Shown one piece after another: positions 40,995 to 49,497 of a stretch of 64,000 nt of DNA (its first letter is position 1; each line of letters begins with the position of its first letter). Where the stretch lies: contig DASUJK010000100.1 in assembly GCA_036279295.1 (NCBI GenBank), forward strand, positions 5,229 to 69,228, given 5' to 3'. This DNA comes from DATEPR01 sp036279295 (GTDB taxonomy: Bacteria > Actinomycetota > Actinomycetes > Mycobacteriales > Pseudonocardiaceae). The position numbers and the translations under genes are program-made. A model generated the notes under the pieces. The model saw only the letters and a list, made by a program, of their open reading frames with translations. It ran no database searches and had not been told where the DNA came from.

Positions 40995-43900
40995 GTGGCT
41001 GTTCGGCCGAGCACCGAACCGGTGCTCGCGGTGCTCGTCTGTCATGACGGGCAACAATGGTTGCGTGAGGCCCTGTCCGCGCTGCGCAGGTGCTCACCAA
41101 GGCCACGGCACGTGTTGGCGGTGGACACGGGATCCACCGACCGCACGGCGGAACTGCTGGCCGAAGCCGCCAGCGGTCCGCAGCCGGTGCTGGATGGCGT
41201 GCTCACTCTTGGTCGGGACACCGGTTTCGGCGCGGCTGTGGGGGCCGCCGTCGACGCCGGTGTGACCCGGTGGGGTGATCCCGGCAAGTGGATCTGGTTG
41301 CTGCACGACGATTCCGCGCCGGAACCCGACTGTCTCGGAGTGCTGCTGCGCACGGCGGAACTGTCCCCGTCGGCCGGGCTGCTCGGCCCGCTCGCGCTGG
41401 ACTGGGCCGATCCGAGACTGGTCGTCGAGGCGGGTCTGTCCACCGACGCGTCCGGCCATCGGCAGACCGGTGTCGGACCGACCGAATTGGACTGGAGCCA
41501 ATTCGGTGATTCCGTGACAGACCAGGAAAGTTTCGCTTCGAGTGCATTCGAACAGAGCACCGAGGTGCTCGCGGTGTCCTCGGCGGGCACGCTGATCCGG
41601 CGGGACATCTGGACCGAGATCGACGGCTACGACCCGGCTTTGCCGTTGCTGCGCGACGATCTTGACTTCGGTTGGCGGGTGAACAGGTCCGGCCATGTCG
41701 CGCTGTGCGTGCCGGCCGCGCGCCTGCGCCACGCCCGTGCCGTCACCAGGGGACTTCGGCCACCGGACGCCCTGGCCGGCACTTCCGTGCGGACCGCGGA
41801 TCGCATGCACGGCGTGCGTACGGTCCTGGTGAACTGCACCACGATCGGGTTCATTGTCGGACTGCCCCGAATCGTGGTGCTGTGCCTGCTCCGCATGATC
41901 GGCTTTACGTTGCTGCGCAGGCTCTCCGACGCCCGAGCCGAGGCTGTCACGGTCGGTCGGCTGCTCGGTGGCCGAGCCGGTCTGCTCGCGGCACGGTCGG
42001 CCCGCTCGGCCACGGCGACGGCGGGCGGCCGGCAGGTGCGCGGCCTGCTCACCAGCCGGACCACCCGGCTGCGCAACGTGTTCCGGGGCGGAGTGGCCAG
42101 TTGGGTGCGGCGCAGGGCGGCCGCCGACGCGGCACTCGGCAGGCTCCCTGTCGATCCGAACCGGACCGGCTGGCTGGCCCCACACGAACCCGCGGTGCGG
42201 CCGGTCGGGCCCGCCGCCCTGCCCGCCGGTGCGCTGGGCAGGCGTGGCCCCAGTCGGGTGGCCGGGTTGCGCCGGCCCGCCATCGCGGTCGCCGTGTCGC
42301 TGGCCGTCGACGCCGATCCGCTGCCCCGTGGTCGCCAGCCCAGCCCACGGCCGCGACCGTCACCGGTGCCCAGGGACGGATCGCGGCCGGATCTGATGTT
42401 CGTCGAGGTCGGCCGGGGCCGGCTGGCGGCGCAGTTGCTGCTCGCCCCGCCGGTGCTGCTGGTCGTCGGGCTGACGCTGGTCTCGTTGATCACCAACGCG
42501 GGCCGGCTGGGCACGCACCTGGCCGGTGGCGCGCTGCTGCCGGCACAGGGCGTGGCTGCCACGTGGTCGGACTACCTGGCGTCCTGGCATGCCGTTGCGG
42601 GTGGCACGTCCGCGCCGGCACCGGCGACGCTGGCCGTGCTCGGCGCGCTGGGCACGCTGCTGTACCCCGTCGGTGGGCCGCCGACCGCGCTGGCCGTGCT
42701 GCTGCTCGGCGATGCCCCGCTGGCCGGGCTGCTGGCCTACGCGGCCACCAGGAAGCTGCCGGTGCGCCGCTGGGTGCGGGCGCTCGTCGCGGCCGGCTAC
42801 GCGCTGCTCCAGCCGGCCGCTGCGGCCGTCGCGCAGGGCAGGCTGGACGTGGTCGTCGTGCACATCCTGCTGCCGCCCGTGCTGGCCGGCGTGGTCGCGC
42901 TGCTCACGCCGTCGGCCCGGCGTTGGCTGTCCTCGGCGGCGGGCACCGCGCTCGGGTTGGCCGTGATCGGCGCGTTCGCGCCGCTCGTGCACAGCCTCGT
43001 GGTGGTGGTCGCGCTGGTCGGATTCGTGGTGGTGCCCGGTCGGCTCGGCGACGGTCGGCGTCGGGTGGCCGCGTTGTTCGCCGTGGTGCTGCTGCCGTTG
43101 GCGCTGTTGGTGCCGTGGCCCGCCGTGGTGCTGACCGATCCGGCCGTGCTGCTGTCCGGCGTCGGTGGCAGCGCACCGACGACGGCCGTCAGCGCCGCCC
43201 GACTGGCCACGCTCGATCCGGGCGGACCGGGAACCGGCTCGGCGCTCGGGTTGCCGCTGTTGTTGGTCGTGGTGGTCGCGATCCTGCTGCGCCCGCGACG
43301 GGCGGTGCTGCCCGGCGTGGCCGTCGCGGTGCTGGGGACGGTCGCGGTCGGGTTGGTGGCCGCGCAGACCGGAACAGCGTTGGACGGCGTGGGTACGCGG
43401 CGGTTCTGGACCGGAGCGCCGATGGTGTTGGTCGGCGCCGGACTGGCCTGGGCGCTGCTCGGCGCGTGCCGGACCGATGGCGGCCTGCACCGGTCCGTGG
43501 TCCGGCTGCTGGCCGGCCTTGGCGCGCTGGCCGTGCTGTTGCTGGCCGTCGGGTCGGTGGTCCAGGGCCACGGCGGGCCACTCCGGAACGACGCGCCGAC
43601 GTTGGGCCCCGCGTTGGCCAGCGAACTGGCCACCACCGGCCGGGCGACCCTGGTGCTGGCCGCGGCCGGTCAGCCGGTCCGCCAGGCGGGTGGTCGGCTG
43701 CCGGCGTTCGGTGACGACGACATGGCCCGCGTGCCGGCCGCGCCGCAGCGGCTGGCCCGCTGGGACACGGATCTCACGTCCGGCGACCCGGCCCGCACGA
43801 AGGCCGCGATCGCGCAGGCGGCCACGTCCGGGGTGTTGTTCCTGGTACTGCCCGATCGGGCGACCGCCGATCGGTTCATGGCGGCGGCAGACGACCTGGC

Positions 43901-44336
43901 GTCGCGCGTGTCGCCCACGTCGGACGGCAGGCCCGTGGCACGGCTGCAACCGGCCGCCGGCACGGCCACGCTGATCTCGCCCGCCATGGCCAAGCTCGCG
44001 GTCACCGGTGGCCAGCCGCCGACCGTGCTCGGCGCCGAGGGCATCTCACCGGTCGACGCGGCCCCGCCGGACATCGCCGTCCGGGTGTCCGAGGGCGCAC
44101 CCGGCCGGCTGCTGGTGCTGGCCGCCGACGACGAGGACGGGTGGCAGGCCACGGTCGCGGGGCAGCCGGTGCCGACCGTGCGGGCGTGGGGTCACCTGGT
44201 GGCCGTGACCGTGCCGCCGAACGCGGCCGACGTCGAGGTCGACCTGCCGTCGACGTTGCGGGACGCGTTGCTGCTGGTGCAGGCCGCGGTGCTGCTGTTC
44301 ACGCTGCTGACGGCCATTCCGGGCCGCCGCCGGTGA
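40995..44336 (+). CDS. Large membrane protein with N-terminal GT2 glycosyltransferase domain
   Basis: An 1113-residue protein. Residues 5-290 are a GT2 domain: VLAVLVCHDGQQWLREALSAL, VDTGSTDRTAELL, TGFGAAVGAAVD, LLHDDSAPEPDCL, VSSAGTLIRRDIWTEIDGYDP and LRDDLDFGWRV. Basic segments follow, then about residues 465-870 hold twelve or so hydrophobic helices (for example LLLAPPVLLVVGLTLVSLI and LLPVVVAILL). The last 230 residues are soluble and probably outside, ending in one more membrane helix. The order GT2, multi-helix, exported domain is found beside whiB in several actinobacterial genera. It probably polymerises or decorates a surface glycan; the donor is unknown. GTG start. Confidence 0.87.
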   Translation: MAVRPSTEPVLAVLVCHDGQQWLREALSALRRCSPRPRHVLAVDTGSTDRTAELLAEAASGPQPVLDGVLTLGRDTGFGAAVGAAVDAGVTRWGDPGKWIWLLHDDSAPEPDCLGVLLRTAELSPSAGLLGPLALDWADPRLVVEAGLSTDASGHRQTGVGPTELDWSQFGDSVTDQESFASSAFEQSTEVLAVSSAGTLIRRDIWTEIDGYDPALPLLRDDLDFGWRVNRSGHVALCVPAARLRHARAVTRGLRPPDALAGTSVRTADRMHGVRTVLVNCTTIGFIVGLPRIVVLCLLRMIGFTLLRRLSDARAEAVTVGRLLGGRAGLLAARSARSATATAGGRQVRGLLTSRTTRLRNVFRGGVASWVRRRAAADAALGRLPVDPNRTGWLAPHEPAVRPVGPAALPAGALGRRGPSRVAGLRRPAIAVAVSLAVDADPLPRGRQPSPRPRPSPVPRDGSRPDLMFVEVGRGRLAAQLLLAPPVLLVVGLTLVSLITNAGRLGTHLAGGALLPAQGVAATWSDYLASWHAVAGGTSAPAPATLAVLGALGTLLYPVGGPPTALAVLLLGDAPLAGLLAYAATRKLPVRRWVRALVAAGYALLQPAAAAVAQGRLDVVVVHILLPPVLAGVVALLTPSARRWLSSAAGTALGLAVIGAFAPLVHSLVVVVALVGFVVVPGRLGDGRRRVAALFAVVLLPLALLVPWPAVVLTDPAVLLSGVGGSAPTTAVSAARLATLDPGGPGTGSALGLPLLLVVVVAILLRPRRAVLPGVAVAVLGTVAVGLVAAQTGTALDGVGTRRFWTGAPMVLVGAGLAWALLGACRTDGGLHRSVVRLLAGLGALAVLLLAVGSVVQGHGGPLRNDAPTLGPALASELATTGRATLVLAAAGQPVRQAGGRLPAFGDDDMARVPAAPQRLARWDTDLTSGDPARTKAAIAQAATSGVLFLVLPDRATADRFMAAADDLASRVSPTSDGRPVARLQPAAGTATLISPAMAKLAVTGGQPPTVLGAEGISPVDAAPPDIAVRVSEGAPGRLLVLAADDEDGWQATVAGQPVPTVRAWGHLVAVTVPPNAADVEVDLPSTLRDALLLVQAAVLLFTLLTAIPGRRR

Positions 44337-44338
44337 GG

Positions 44339-44809
44339 TCAGCTCTCGCCCTCGACCACGTCGGGGTCCAGGCCGAGGTAGGCGGCCACCTGCTCGACCA
44401 GCACGTCGTGCACGAGGTCGGCCAGGTCACCGCCGTCCCTGGCGCGGACCTCCAGCGGTCGCCGGTAGACGACGATCCGGGCCCGGGTCGGCTGCCCACG
44501 GCGGTCCACGCCGGCCGGCACCAGCCTGGCCAGCGGCACGTCGTGGTCCTCCAGGACGCCGTCCTCCCAGACCACCGACTGGTCGGGATTGAGCCGCAGG
44601 TCGGGCACGTCGTCGACGGCCACGTCCAGGTCGGTCAGCTCGGTCCGCCAGCGCGCCTCGATCGGCTCCAGCGCTTCGAGCACCAGTGCGTCGAACCGCT
44701 CGGCCCGGCTGCGGGCGGCAGGCAGGTCCGACGGGTACAGCAGCCCGCGCAGCCCCCTGCCGTGCCGGTCCCTGCGGGTCCGCCGGCGCCGTTGAGTGGA
44801 ACGCACCAT
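44339..44809 (-). CDS. Metallopeptidase-family protein with degenerate zinc motif (Rv3259-like)
   Basis: A 156-residue protein of the zincin-like family (PF06262 type) found beside whiB2 in mycobacteria. An Arg-rich N-terminus (STQRRRRTRRDRHGRG) precedes the conserved LYPSDLPAARSRAERFDALVLEALEPIEARW, VVVYRRPLEVRA-type strand (IVVYRRPLEVRA), and a C-terminal helix. Where catalytic relatives have HEVAHHFG, this protein reads VEQVAAYLG: the Glu stays but both His ligands are gone, so peptidase activity is unlikely. The ATG at 44809 is used. It converges on the GT2 membrane gene, two bases apart, and is divergent from the DUF3499 gene. Confidence 0.83.
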   Translation of the reverse strand: MVRSTQRRRRTRRDRHGRGLRGLLYPSDLPAARSRAERFDALVLEALEPIEARWRTELTDLDVAVDDVPDLRLNPDQSVVWEDGVLEDHDVPLARLVPAGVDRRGQPTRARIVVYRRPLEVRARDGGDLADLVHDVLVEQVAAYLGLDPDVVEGES

Positions 44810-44915
44810 CACCGCACCATCATCGCGCCTGTCCGGCCTCGGGCAACAACCGCCGCCGCCGCAACCCGTGTGTCATGTGCCTGCCTGTCGGTGGGAGGCG
44901 CTATCGTCGCCCACT

Positions 44916-45275
44916 GTGCGGAGCGTGAGGCGGTGCTCGCGGACCGGGTGTCTGAACCCGGCCGTCGCCACGCTCACCTACGCGTATGCCGACTCCACCG
45001 CCGTGGTCGGGCCGCTCGCCACGTACTCCGAACCGCACAGCTACGACCTGTGCGAGGAGCACGCCCTGCGCCTGACCGTGCCGCGCGGGTGGGAAGTCGT
45101 GCGACACGAAGGTGAGTTCATCCCACCGGAACCGACCGTGGACGACCTGACGGCACTGGCCGAGGCGGTCCGCGAGGCGGGCCGGATGGACCGGCCGGTC
45201 GAGCCGCCGGAGCAGAGCTACACCACCGGCCGCCGCGGTCACCTGCGGGTACTGCCGGATCCACTCGACGACTGA
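44916..45275 (+). CDS. DUF3499 family protein (Rv3258c-like)
   Basis: A 119-residue protein of the actinobacterial DUF3499 family. Seen: RSVRRCSRTGCLNPAVATLTYAYADSTAVVGPL, then EPHSYDLCEEHALRLTVPRGWEVVRHEGE. Three cysteines (RRC, TGC, DLC) with the downstream His (EEHA) form a probable zinc ribbon. The C-terminus is disordered and proline-rich. GTG start at 44916 where the conserved sequence begins. Function unknown; conserved linkage to phosphomannomutase (115 bases downstream) and whiB2 is the main clue. Confidence 0.85.
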   Translation: MRSVRRCSRTGCLNPAVATLTYAYADSTAVVGPLATYSEPHSYDLCEEHALRLTVPRGWEVVRHEGEFIPPEPTVDDLTALAEAVREAGRMDRPVEPPEQSYTTGRRGHLRVLPDPLDD

Positions 45276-45390
45276 CTGTCGGCCACCGCGATCGGTCGGG
45301 CCGGATGTCCGGACATACGGCCCGACCGGTGGCGCCCGGTAGGCTGCTCCGCACGGTGAACCCCCGCCGCTCGACGAATCTGGAGCCCCA

Positions 45391-46743
45391 GTGCGCGACC
45401 TGTCGGCCATCGTCAAGGCATACGACATCCGCGGCGTGGTCGGCGAACAGCTCGACGCCGACGTGACCAGGGCCGTCGGTGCCGCGTTCGCCAGACTGGT
45501 CGGTGGCTCGGCCGTCGTCGTCGGCCACGACATGCGTGACTCGTCGCCGGAACTGGCCGCCGCGTTCGCGGACGGTGTGACCAGCCAGGGCCTTGACGTC
45601 GTCTCCATCGGCCTGGCCAGCACCGACATGCTGTACTTCGCATCCGGCAGCCTGAACCTGCCCGGCGCCATGTTCACCGCCAGCCACAACCCGGCCCGCT
45701 ACAACGGCATCAAGATGTGCCGGGCCGGCGCGTCCCCGGTCGGCCAGGACAGCGGGCTGGCCGAGATCCGGGCCGACGTCGATCAGGGCGTGCCCACGCC
45801 GGACGGCGTCACGCCCGGCACGGTCACCGAGCGGAACCTGCTGGCCGGCTACGCCGAGTACCTCCGTGGCCTGGTCGACCTGACCGGCAGCCGGCCGCTC
45901 AAGGTGGTCGTGGACGCCGGCAACGGCATGGGTGGTTACACCGTGCCCGAGGTGCTGGCGGGCCTGCCGCTGGACGTCGTGCCGATGTACTTCGAGCTGG
46001 ATGGCAACTTCCCGAACCACGAGGCCAACCCGCTGGACCCGGCCAACATCGTGGATCTCCAGGCGAAGGTCCGGGAGACCGGCGCCGACATCGGCCTCGC
46101 GTTCGACGGCGACGCGGACCGCTGCTTCGTCGTGGACGAGCGCGGCGAACCGGTCAGCCCGAGTGCCGTCACCGCCCTGGTGGCAACGCGTGAGCTGGCC
46201 AAGGAGCCGGGTGGCGTCGTGATCCACAACCTGATCACGTCGCACGCGGTGCCCGAGATCGTCACCGAGCACGGCGGGAAGCCGGTGCGGACCAGGGTCG
46301 GCCACTCGTTCATCAAGCAGAAGATGGCCGAGACCGGCGCGATCTTCGGCGGCGAGCACTCCGCGCACTACTACTTCCGCGACTTCTGGCGGGCCGACAC
46401 CGGCATGCTGGCCGCGATGCACGTGCTGGCCGCGCTCGGTGAGCAGCCGGGGCCGCTGTCCGAGCTGACCGCCGCCTACTCGCGTTACGCGGCCTCCGGC
46501 GAGATCAACTCGACGGTGGAGGACCAGGCCGGCCGGGCCGAGGCCGTGCGTGCCGCGTTCGCTGAGCGCGAAGGCGTCCACATCGACGAGCTGGACGGGC
46601 TTACCGTGCAGGTATCGGCCGGTTCCTGGTTCAACCTGCGCGCGTCCAACACCGAGCCGCTGCTACGGCTCAACATCGAGGCGCCGGACGATGCCGCCGT
46701 GGCCGCCCTGCGGGACGAGGTGCTGGCCATCGTGCGGGCATGA
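45391..46743 (+). CDS. manB: Phosphomannomutase/phosphoglucomutase
   Basis: A 450-residue alpha-D-phosphohexomutase that interconverts mannose 6-phosphate and mannose 1-phosphate, feeding GDP-mannose synthesis. The active-site Ser98 lies in FTASHNPARYNG, the metal loop reads DGDADR (IGLAFDGDADRCFVVDE), the sugar-binding loop GGEHSAHYYF, and the phosphate-binding loop RASNTEPLLRLNIEA. All four loops of the family are intact. It starts a mannose operon that continues with a Trm112-like gene, a SIS-domain gene and manA. The mycobacterial ortholog is pmmA (Rv3257c). Confidence 0.95.
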   Translation: MRDLSAIVKAYDIRGVVGEQLDADVTRAVGAAFARLVGGSAVVVGHDMRDSSPELAAAFADGVTSQGLDVVSIGLASTDMLYFASGSLNLPGAMFTASHNPARYNGIKMCRAGASPVGQDSGLAEIRADVDQGVPTPDGVTPGTVTERNLLAGYAEYLRGLVDLTGSRPLKVVVDAGNGMGGYTVPEVLAGLPLDVVPMYFELDGNFPNHEANPLDPANIVDLQAKVRETGADIGLAFDGDADRCFVVDERGEPVSPSAVTALVATRELAKEPGGVVIHNLITSHAVPEIVTEHGGKPVRTRVGHSFIKQKMAETGAIFGGEHSAHYYFRDFWRADTGMLAAMHVLAALGEQPGPLSELTAAYSRYAASGEINSTVEDQAGRAEAVRAAFAEREGVHIDELDGLTVQVSAGSWFNLRASNTEPLLRLNIEAPDDAAVAALRDEVLAIVRA

Positions 46744-46876
46744 TCGCTCCGGACCACCAGTTGTAACCAGAAAGTAGGTGGCCGCAGCCCTGGCCCCGGT
46801 CGGGGATGGGTCACCATGGGTAGTGAGCCGGCAGCGGGGTGCGGACTCCGCAGCCGAGCAAAGGCGAGGAGGAACC

Positions 46877-47104
46877 GTGGCCGTCGAACTCGACCCCAAG
46901 CTGTTGGACATCCTGGCCTGCCCATCGCCCGATCACGCGCCACTGCGGGCCGGCACGGCCGACGACCCGACGGCGGACTTCCTGACGTGCACGTCGTGCG
47001 GCCGGGCGTTCCCGGTGCGCGACGGCATTCCGGTGCTGCTGTTGGACGAAGCCGTTGGGGGACCTGCCGTTGGGGGACCCTCGGCTGCCGGAGCGGGCGG
47101 GTGA
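46877..47104 (+). CDS. Trm112 family small zinc-ribbon protein
   Basis: A 75-residue Trm112-like protein. Seen: VELDPKLLDILACP, then a CTSCGRAFPVRDGIPVLLLDEA ribbon. Cys in LACP and the CTSCG pair supply three of the usual ligands, with Asp-His nearby. Bacterial members are thought to stabilise partner enzymes; the partner is unknown. The GTG at 46877 has GAGGAGGA upstream. It overlaps the next gene by GTGA. Near its end a 15-base unit is duplicated in frame (GCCGTTGGGGGACC at 47051-47064 and 47066-47079), giving AVGGPAVGGP. Confidence 0.87.
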   Translation: MAVELDPKLLDILACPSPDHAPLRAGTADDPTADFLTCTSCGRAFPVRDGIPVLLLDEAVGGPAVGGPSAAGAGG

Positions 47105-48195
47105 GCGTGGTGCTGGACGACAGCCTGCTGGACGACCCGGTGCGGCTGGCCGCCGTGGACGGCGAGGCGGGCGGCTGCCTGCGTGCCGCCGCGTCGGCAG
47201 GCGCCCAGGTGCGGGCCACGGCGGAGTCGGCAGCCGAGACGGCGATCCGGGACCTCGACGGTGTCCGGCCGCGTGCCCTCGTGTTCGTCAACCGGCCGGG
47301 GGTCGGTCCGGCGGTGAACCGGCTGCTGGTGGCGCTGCTCGGCCTGGACTGCCCGGTGCCGGTCGTGGTCAGCGAGGCCGCGCCGACCTGGACCGGTCCG
47401 CTGGACGTGGTCGTCGCGCACACCGACGACCCCGGTGACATCGTGCTCGCCGAGTCGATCCACCGGGCCGTGCGGCGTGGTGCCCACGTCGTGCTCACCG
47501 CGCCGACCGACGGCCCGGTTGCCGCTGCCGCCGCGGGTGGTGGCGTGCTGCTGCCCGAGCGGGTGCCGGTGCCGGTCGGGTTCGGTTTTCCCCGCGCGCT
47601 GGCCGCCGGGCTGCTCGTGCTGGACTCGTTGGGCCTGCTGCGGACCAGCATCGACGTGCTGGCCGACGAACTGGACCGGGAAGCCGAACAGGACCACGCG
47701 GCCTACGAGTCGTTCGTGAACCCGGCGAAGTCGCTGGCCCTGCGCCTGGCTGACCGGACCCCGCTGGTCTGCGGGTTGGACCGGGTGGCCGCCGCCGTCG
47801 CCGAGCACGCCGTCGACGTGCTGGCCGCGTTCTCCGGCGTGGTCGCCGGTGCCGCCGACTACGCGCAGGTGCAGAGCAGGACCGTGTTGCACCGGGCCGC
47901 CGTGCGGTCCACGTCCGGTGGCGACATCTTCGCCGATCCGGACGACGTGCGGAGCGGGCTGTTGCGGGTGCTGCTGCTGGCCGTGGCCAGTGACGCACAG
48001 GCCGAGGCGACCCAGATGGCGGCCAACGACATGCTGTCCGGCGCCGACCTGCTGGCGCCCGGCGAGGAAACCAAGGGTGGCCTGGCGGTTCGGGCCGCCG
48101 TACTCGCGGTGCGGTTCGAGATGACGGCCGTCTATCTCGGGCTGGCCACCGGTGCGCTCGGTGGTCCGGGCAGGTACGCATCGCTCGCCGTCTAA
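47101..48195 (+). CDS. SIS domain protein, phosphosugar isomerase-like (Rv3256c-like)
   Basis: A 364-residue protein with two SIS-like halves, related to bifunctional phosphoglucose/phosphomannose isomerases. Seen: ALVFVNRPGVGPAVNRLLVALLG where a phosphosugar-binding GxGxS-like loop would be, VVAHTDDPGDIVLAESIHRAVRRGAHVVLTAP, and a C-terminal half with PLVCGLDRVAAAVAEHAVDVLAAF. The canonical Ser/Thr phosphate loop is altered, so isomerase activity is uncertain. It lies between phosphomannomutase and manA, as in mycobacteria, and its GTG overlaps the preceding stop. A role in mannose supply is implied by context only. Confidence 0.85.
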   Translation: MSVVLDDSLLDDPVRLAAVDGEAGGCLRAAASAGAQVRATAESAAETAIRDLDGVRPRALVFVNRPGVGPAVNRLLVALLGLDCPVPVVVSEAAPTWTGPLDVVVAHTDDPGDIVLAESIHRAVRRGAHVVLTAPTDGPVAAAAAGGGVLLPERVPVPVGFGFPRALAAGLLVLDSLGLLRTSIDVLADELDREAEQDHAAYESFVNPAKSLALRLADRTPLVCGLDRVAAAVAEHAVDVLAAFSGVVAGAADYAQVQSRTVLHRAAVRSTSGGDIFADPDDVRSGLLRVLLLAVASDAQAEATQMAANDMLSGADLLAPGEETKGGLAVRAAVLAVRFEMTAVYLGLATGALGGPGRYASLAV

Positions 48196-48227
48196 CCTGG
48201 TCCGACCGGAGCGTTGGGGACTAGGGA

Positions 48228-49475
48228 GTGAGCGGGACAGTGTTTTTGCTGCGGAACAAGGTCCGACCGTATGCGTGGGGGTCGCGCACGGTCATCGCCG
48301 AGTTGCAGGGCAGGGAGCTGCCGACCCCGCACCCGGAGGCCGAGCTGTGGATGGGTGCGCACCCGGACGATCCGTCGTCGGTGCTGGACTCCGACGGCGT
48401 CGAGCACACCTTGTTGCAGCTGGTGGACGCCGATCCGGTGGGCCAGCTCGGTGAGTTCCACGCGCAGCGGTGGGCCAACCGGCTGCCCTTCCTGCTCAAA
48501 GTGCTGGCCGCCGACGAACCGATGAGCATGCAGGTGCACCCCTCGCTGGAGCAGGCCAAGGCCGGCCACGCCAGGGAGGAGGCGGCCGGCCTGCCCAGGC
48601 TGGCCGCACACCGCAACTACCCCGACCCGACGGCCAAGCCGGAACTGGTGTGCGCACTCACCGAGTTCCACATCCTGGCCGGTTTCCGGGACGCGTCACG
48701 CACCCTGGAGCTGCTGCGTGACCTGGAGGCCCCTGGCCTGACCAGGTACACCGACCTGCTGGCGGCGCAACCGGACGAGGACGGCCTGCGGGCGCTGTTC
48801 ACCACGTGGATCACGCTGCCGTCCTCGGTGCTGGACCGGCTGCTGCCGCAGGTGCTGGACGCGTGCGTGCTGCACGTGAAGGCGCGCGGCCCGTTCGACC
48901 TGGCCTGCCGGACAGTGCTGGAACTCGGTGAGCGGTACCCGGGTGATCCCGGTGTGCTGGCCGCGCTGCTGCTCAACCGGCTGGTGCTCGGCCCCGGTGA
49001 GGCCGTCTACCTGGCCACCGGCAGCCTGCACGCCTACCTGCGCGGCACGGCGGTGGAGATCCAGGCCAACTCGGACAACATTCTGCGCGGCGGTCTCACG
49101 CCCAAGCACGTCGACGTGCCGGAACTGTTGCGGGTGCTCGACTTCGGGCACGGCGACCTGGCGGTGCTGCGCGGCGAGGAGATCGCGCCGCACGTGCTGG
49201 TGTACCCGACGGACGCGCCGGAGTTCGAGCTGTCCCGGTTGGAGTGGCCTGCCTGCGCGGGCGACAAGGTGCCGCTGCACCACGCCGGCCCGCAGGTGCT
49301 GATCTGCACCGACGGTGCCGTGACGCTGACGTCGCCGAGCGGCTGCACACTGCGGCTGGCCAGGGGCGATTCGGCGTGGATCCCGGCCCGCGACTGTGTC
49401 GAGGGGCCGGTGCTCGCGCTGCCCGACGACGCCGGTCGGGCCCAGATGTTCCGGGCCACCGCAGGCGTGGTCTGA
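48228..49475 (+). CDS. manA: Mannose-6-phosphate isomerase, class I
   Basis: ManA interconverts fructose 6-phosphate and mannose 6-phosphate with zinc. It has 415 residues in a cupin fold. Seen: LLRNKVRPYAWGSRT, ELWMGAHPDDPS, LPFLLKVLAADEPMSMQVHPSLEQAKAGHAREEAAG with the Gln-x-His zinc ligands, NYPDPTAKPELVCALTEFHILAGFR with the Glu ligand, the glutamine-His segment GEAVYLATGSLHAYLRGTAVEIQANSDNILRGGLTPKHVD, and a C-terminal cupin half. GTG at 48228; a GTG at 48240 is possible. It closes the mannose operon. Confidence 0.95.
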   Translation: MSGTVFLLRNKVRPYAWGSRTVIAELQGRELPTPHPEAELWMGAHPDDPSSVLDSDGVEHTLLQLVDADPVGQLGEFHAQRWANRLPFLLKVLAADEPMSMQVHPSLEQAKAGHAREEAAGLPRLAAHRNYPDPTAKPELVCALTEFHILAGFRDASRTLELLRDLEAPGLTRYTDLLAAQPDEDGLRALFTTWITLPSSVLDRLLPQVLDACVLHVKARGPFDLACRTVLELGERYPGDPGVLAALLLNRLVLGPGEAVYLATGSLHAYLRGTAVEIQANSDNILRGGLTPKHVDVPELLRVLDFGHGDLAVLRGEEIAPHVLVYPTDAPEFELSRLEWPACAGDKVPLHHAGPQVLICTDGAVTLTSPSGCTLRLARGDSAWIPARDCVEGPVLALPDDAGRAQMFRATAGVV

Positions 49476-49497
49476 CCGGTCCGGCAGGATTTCGGAC

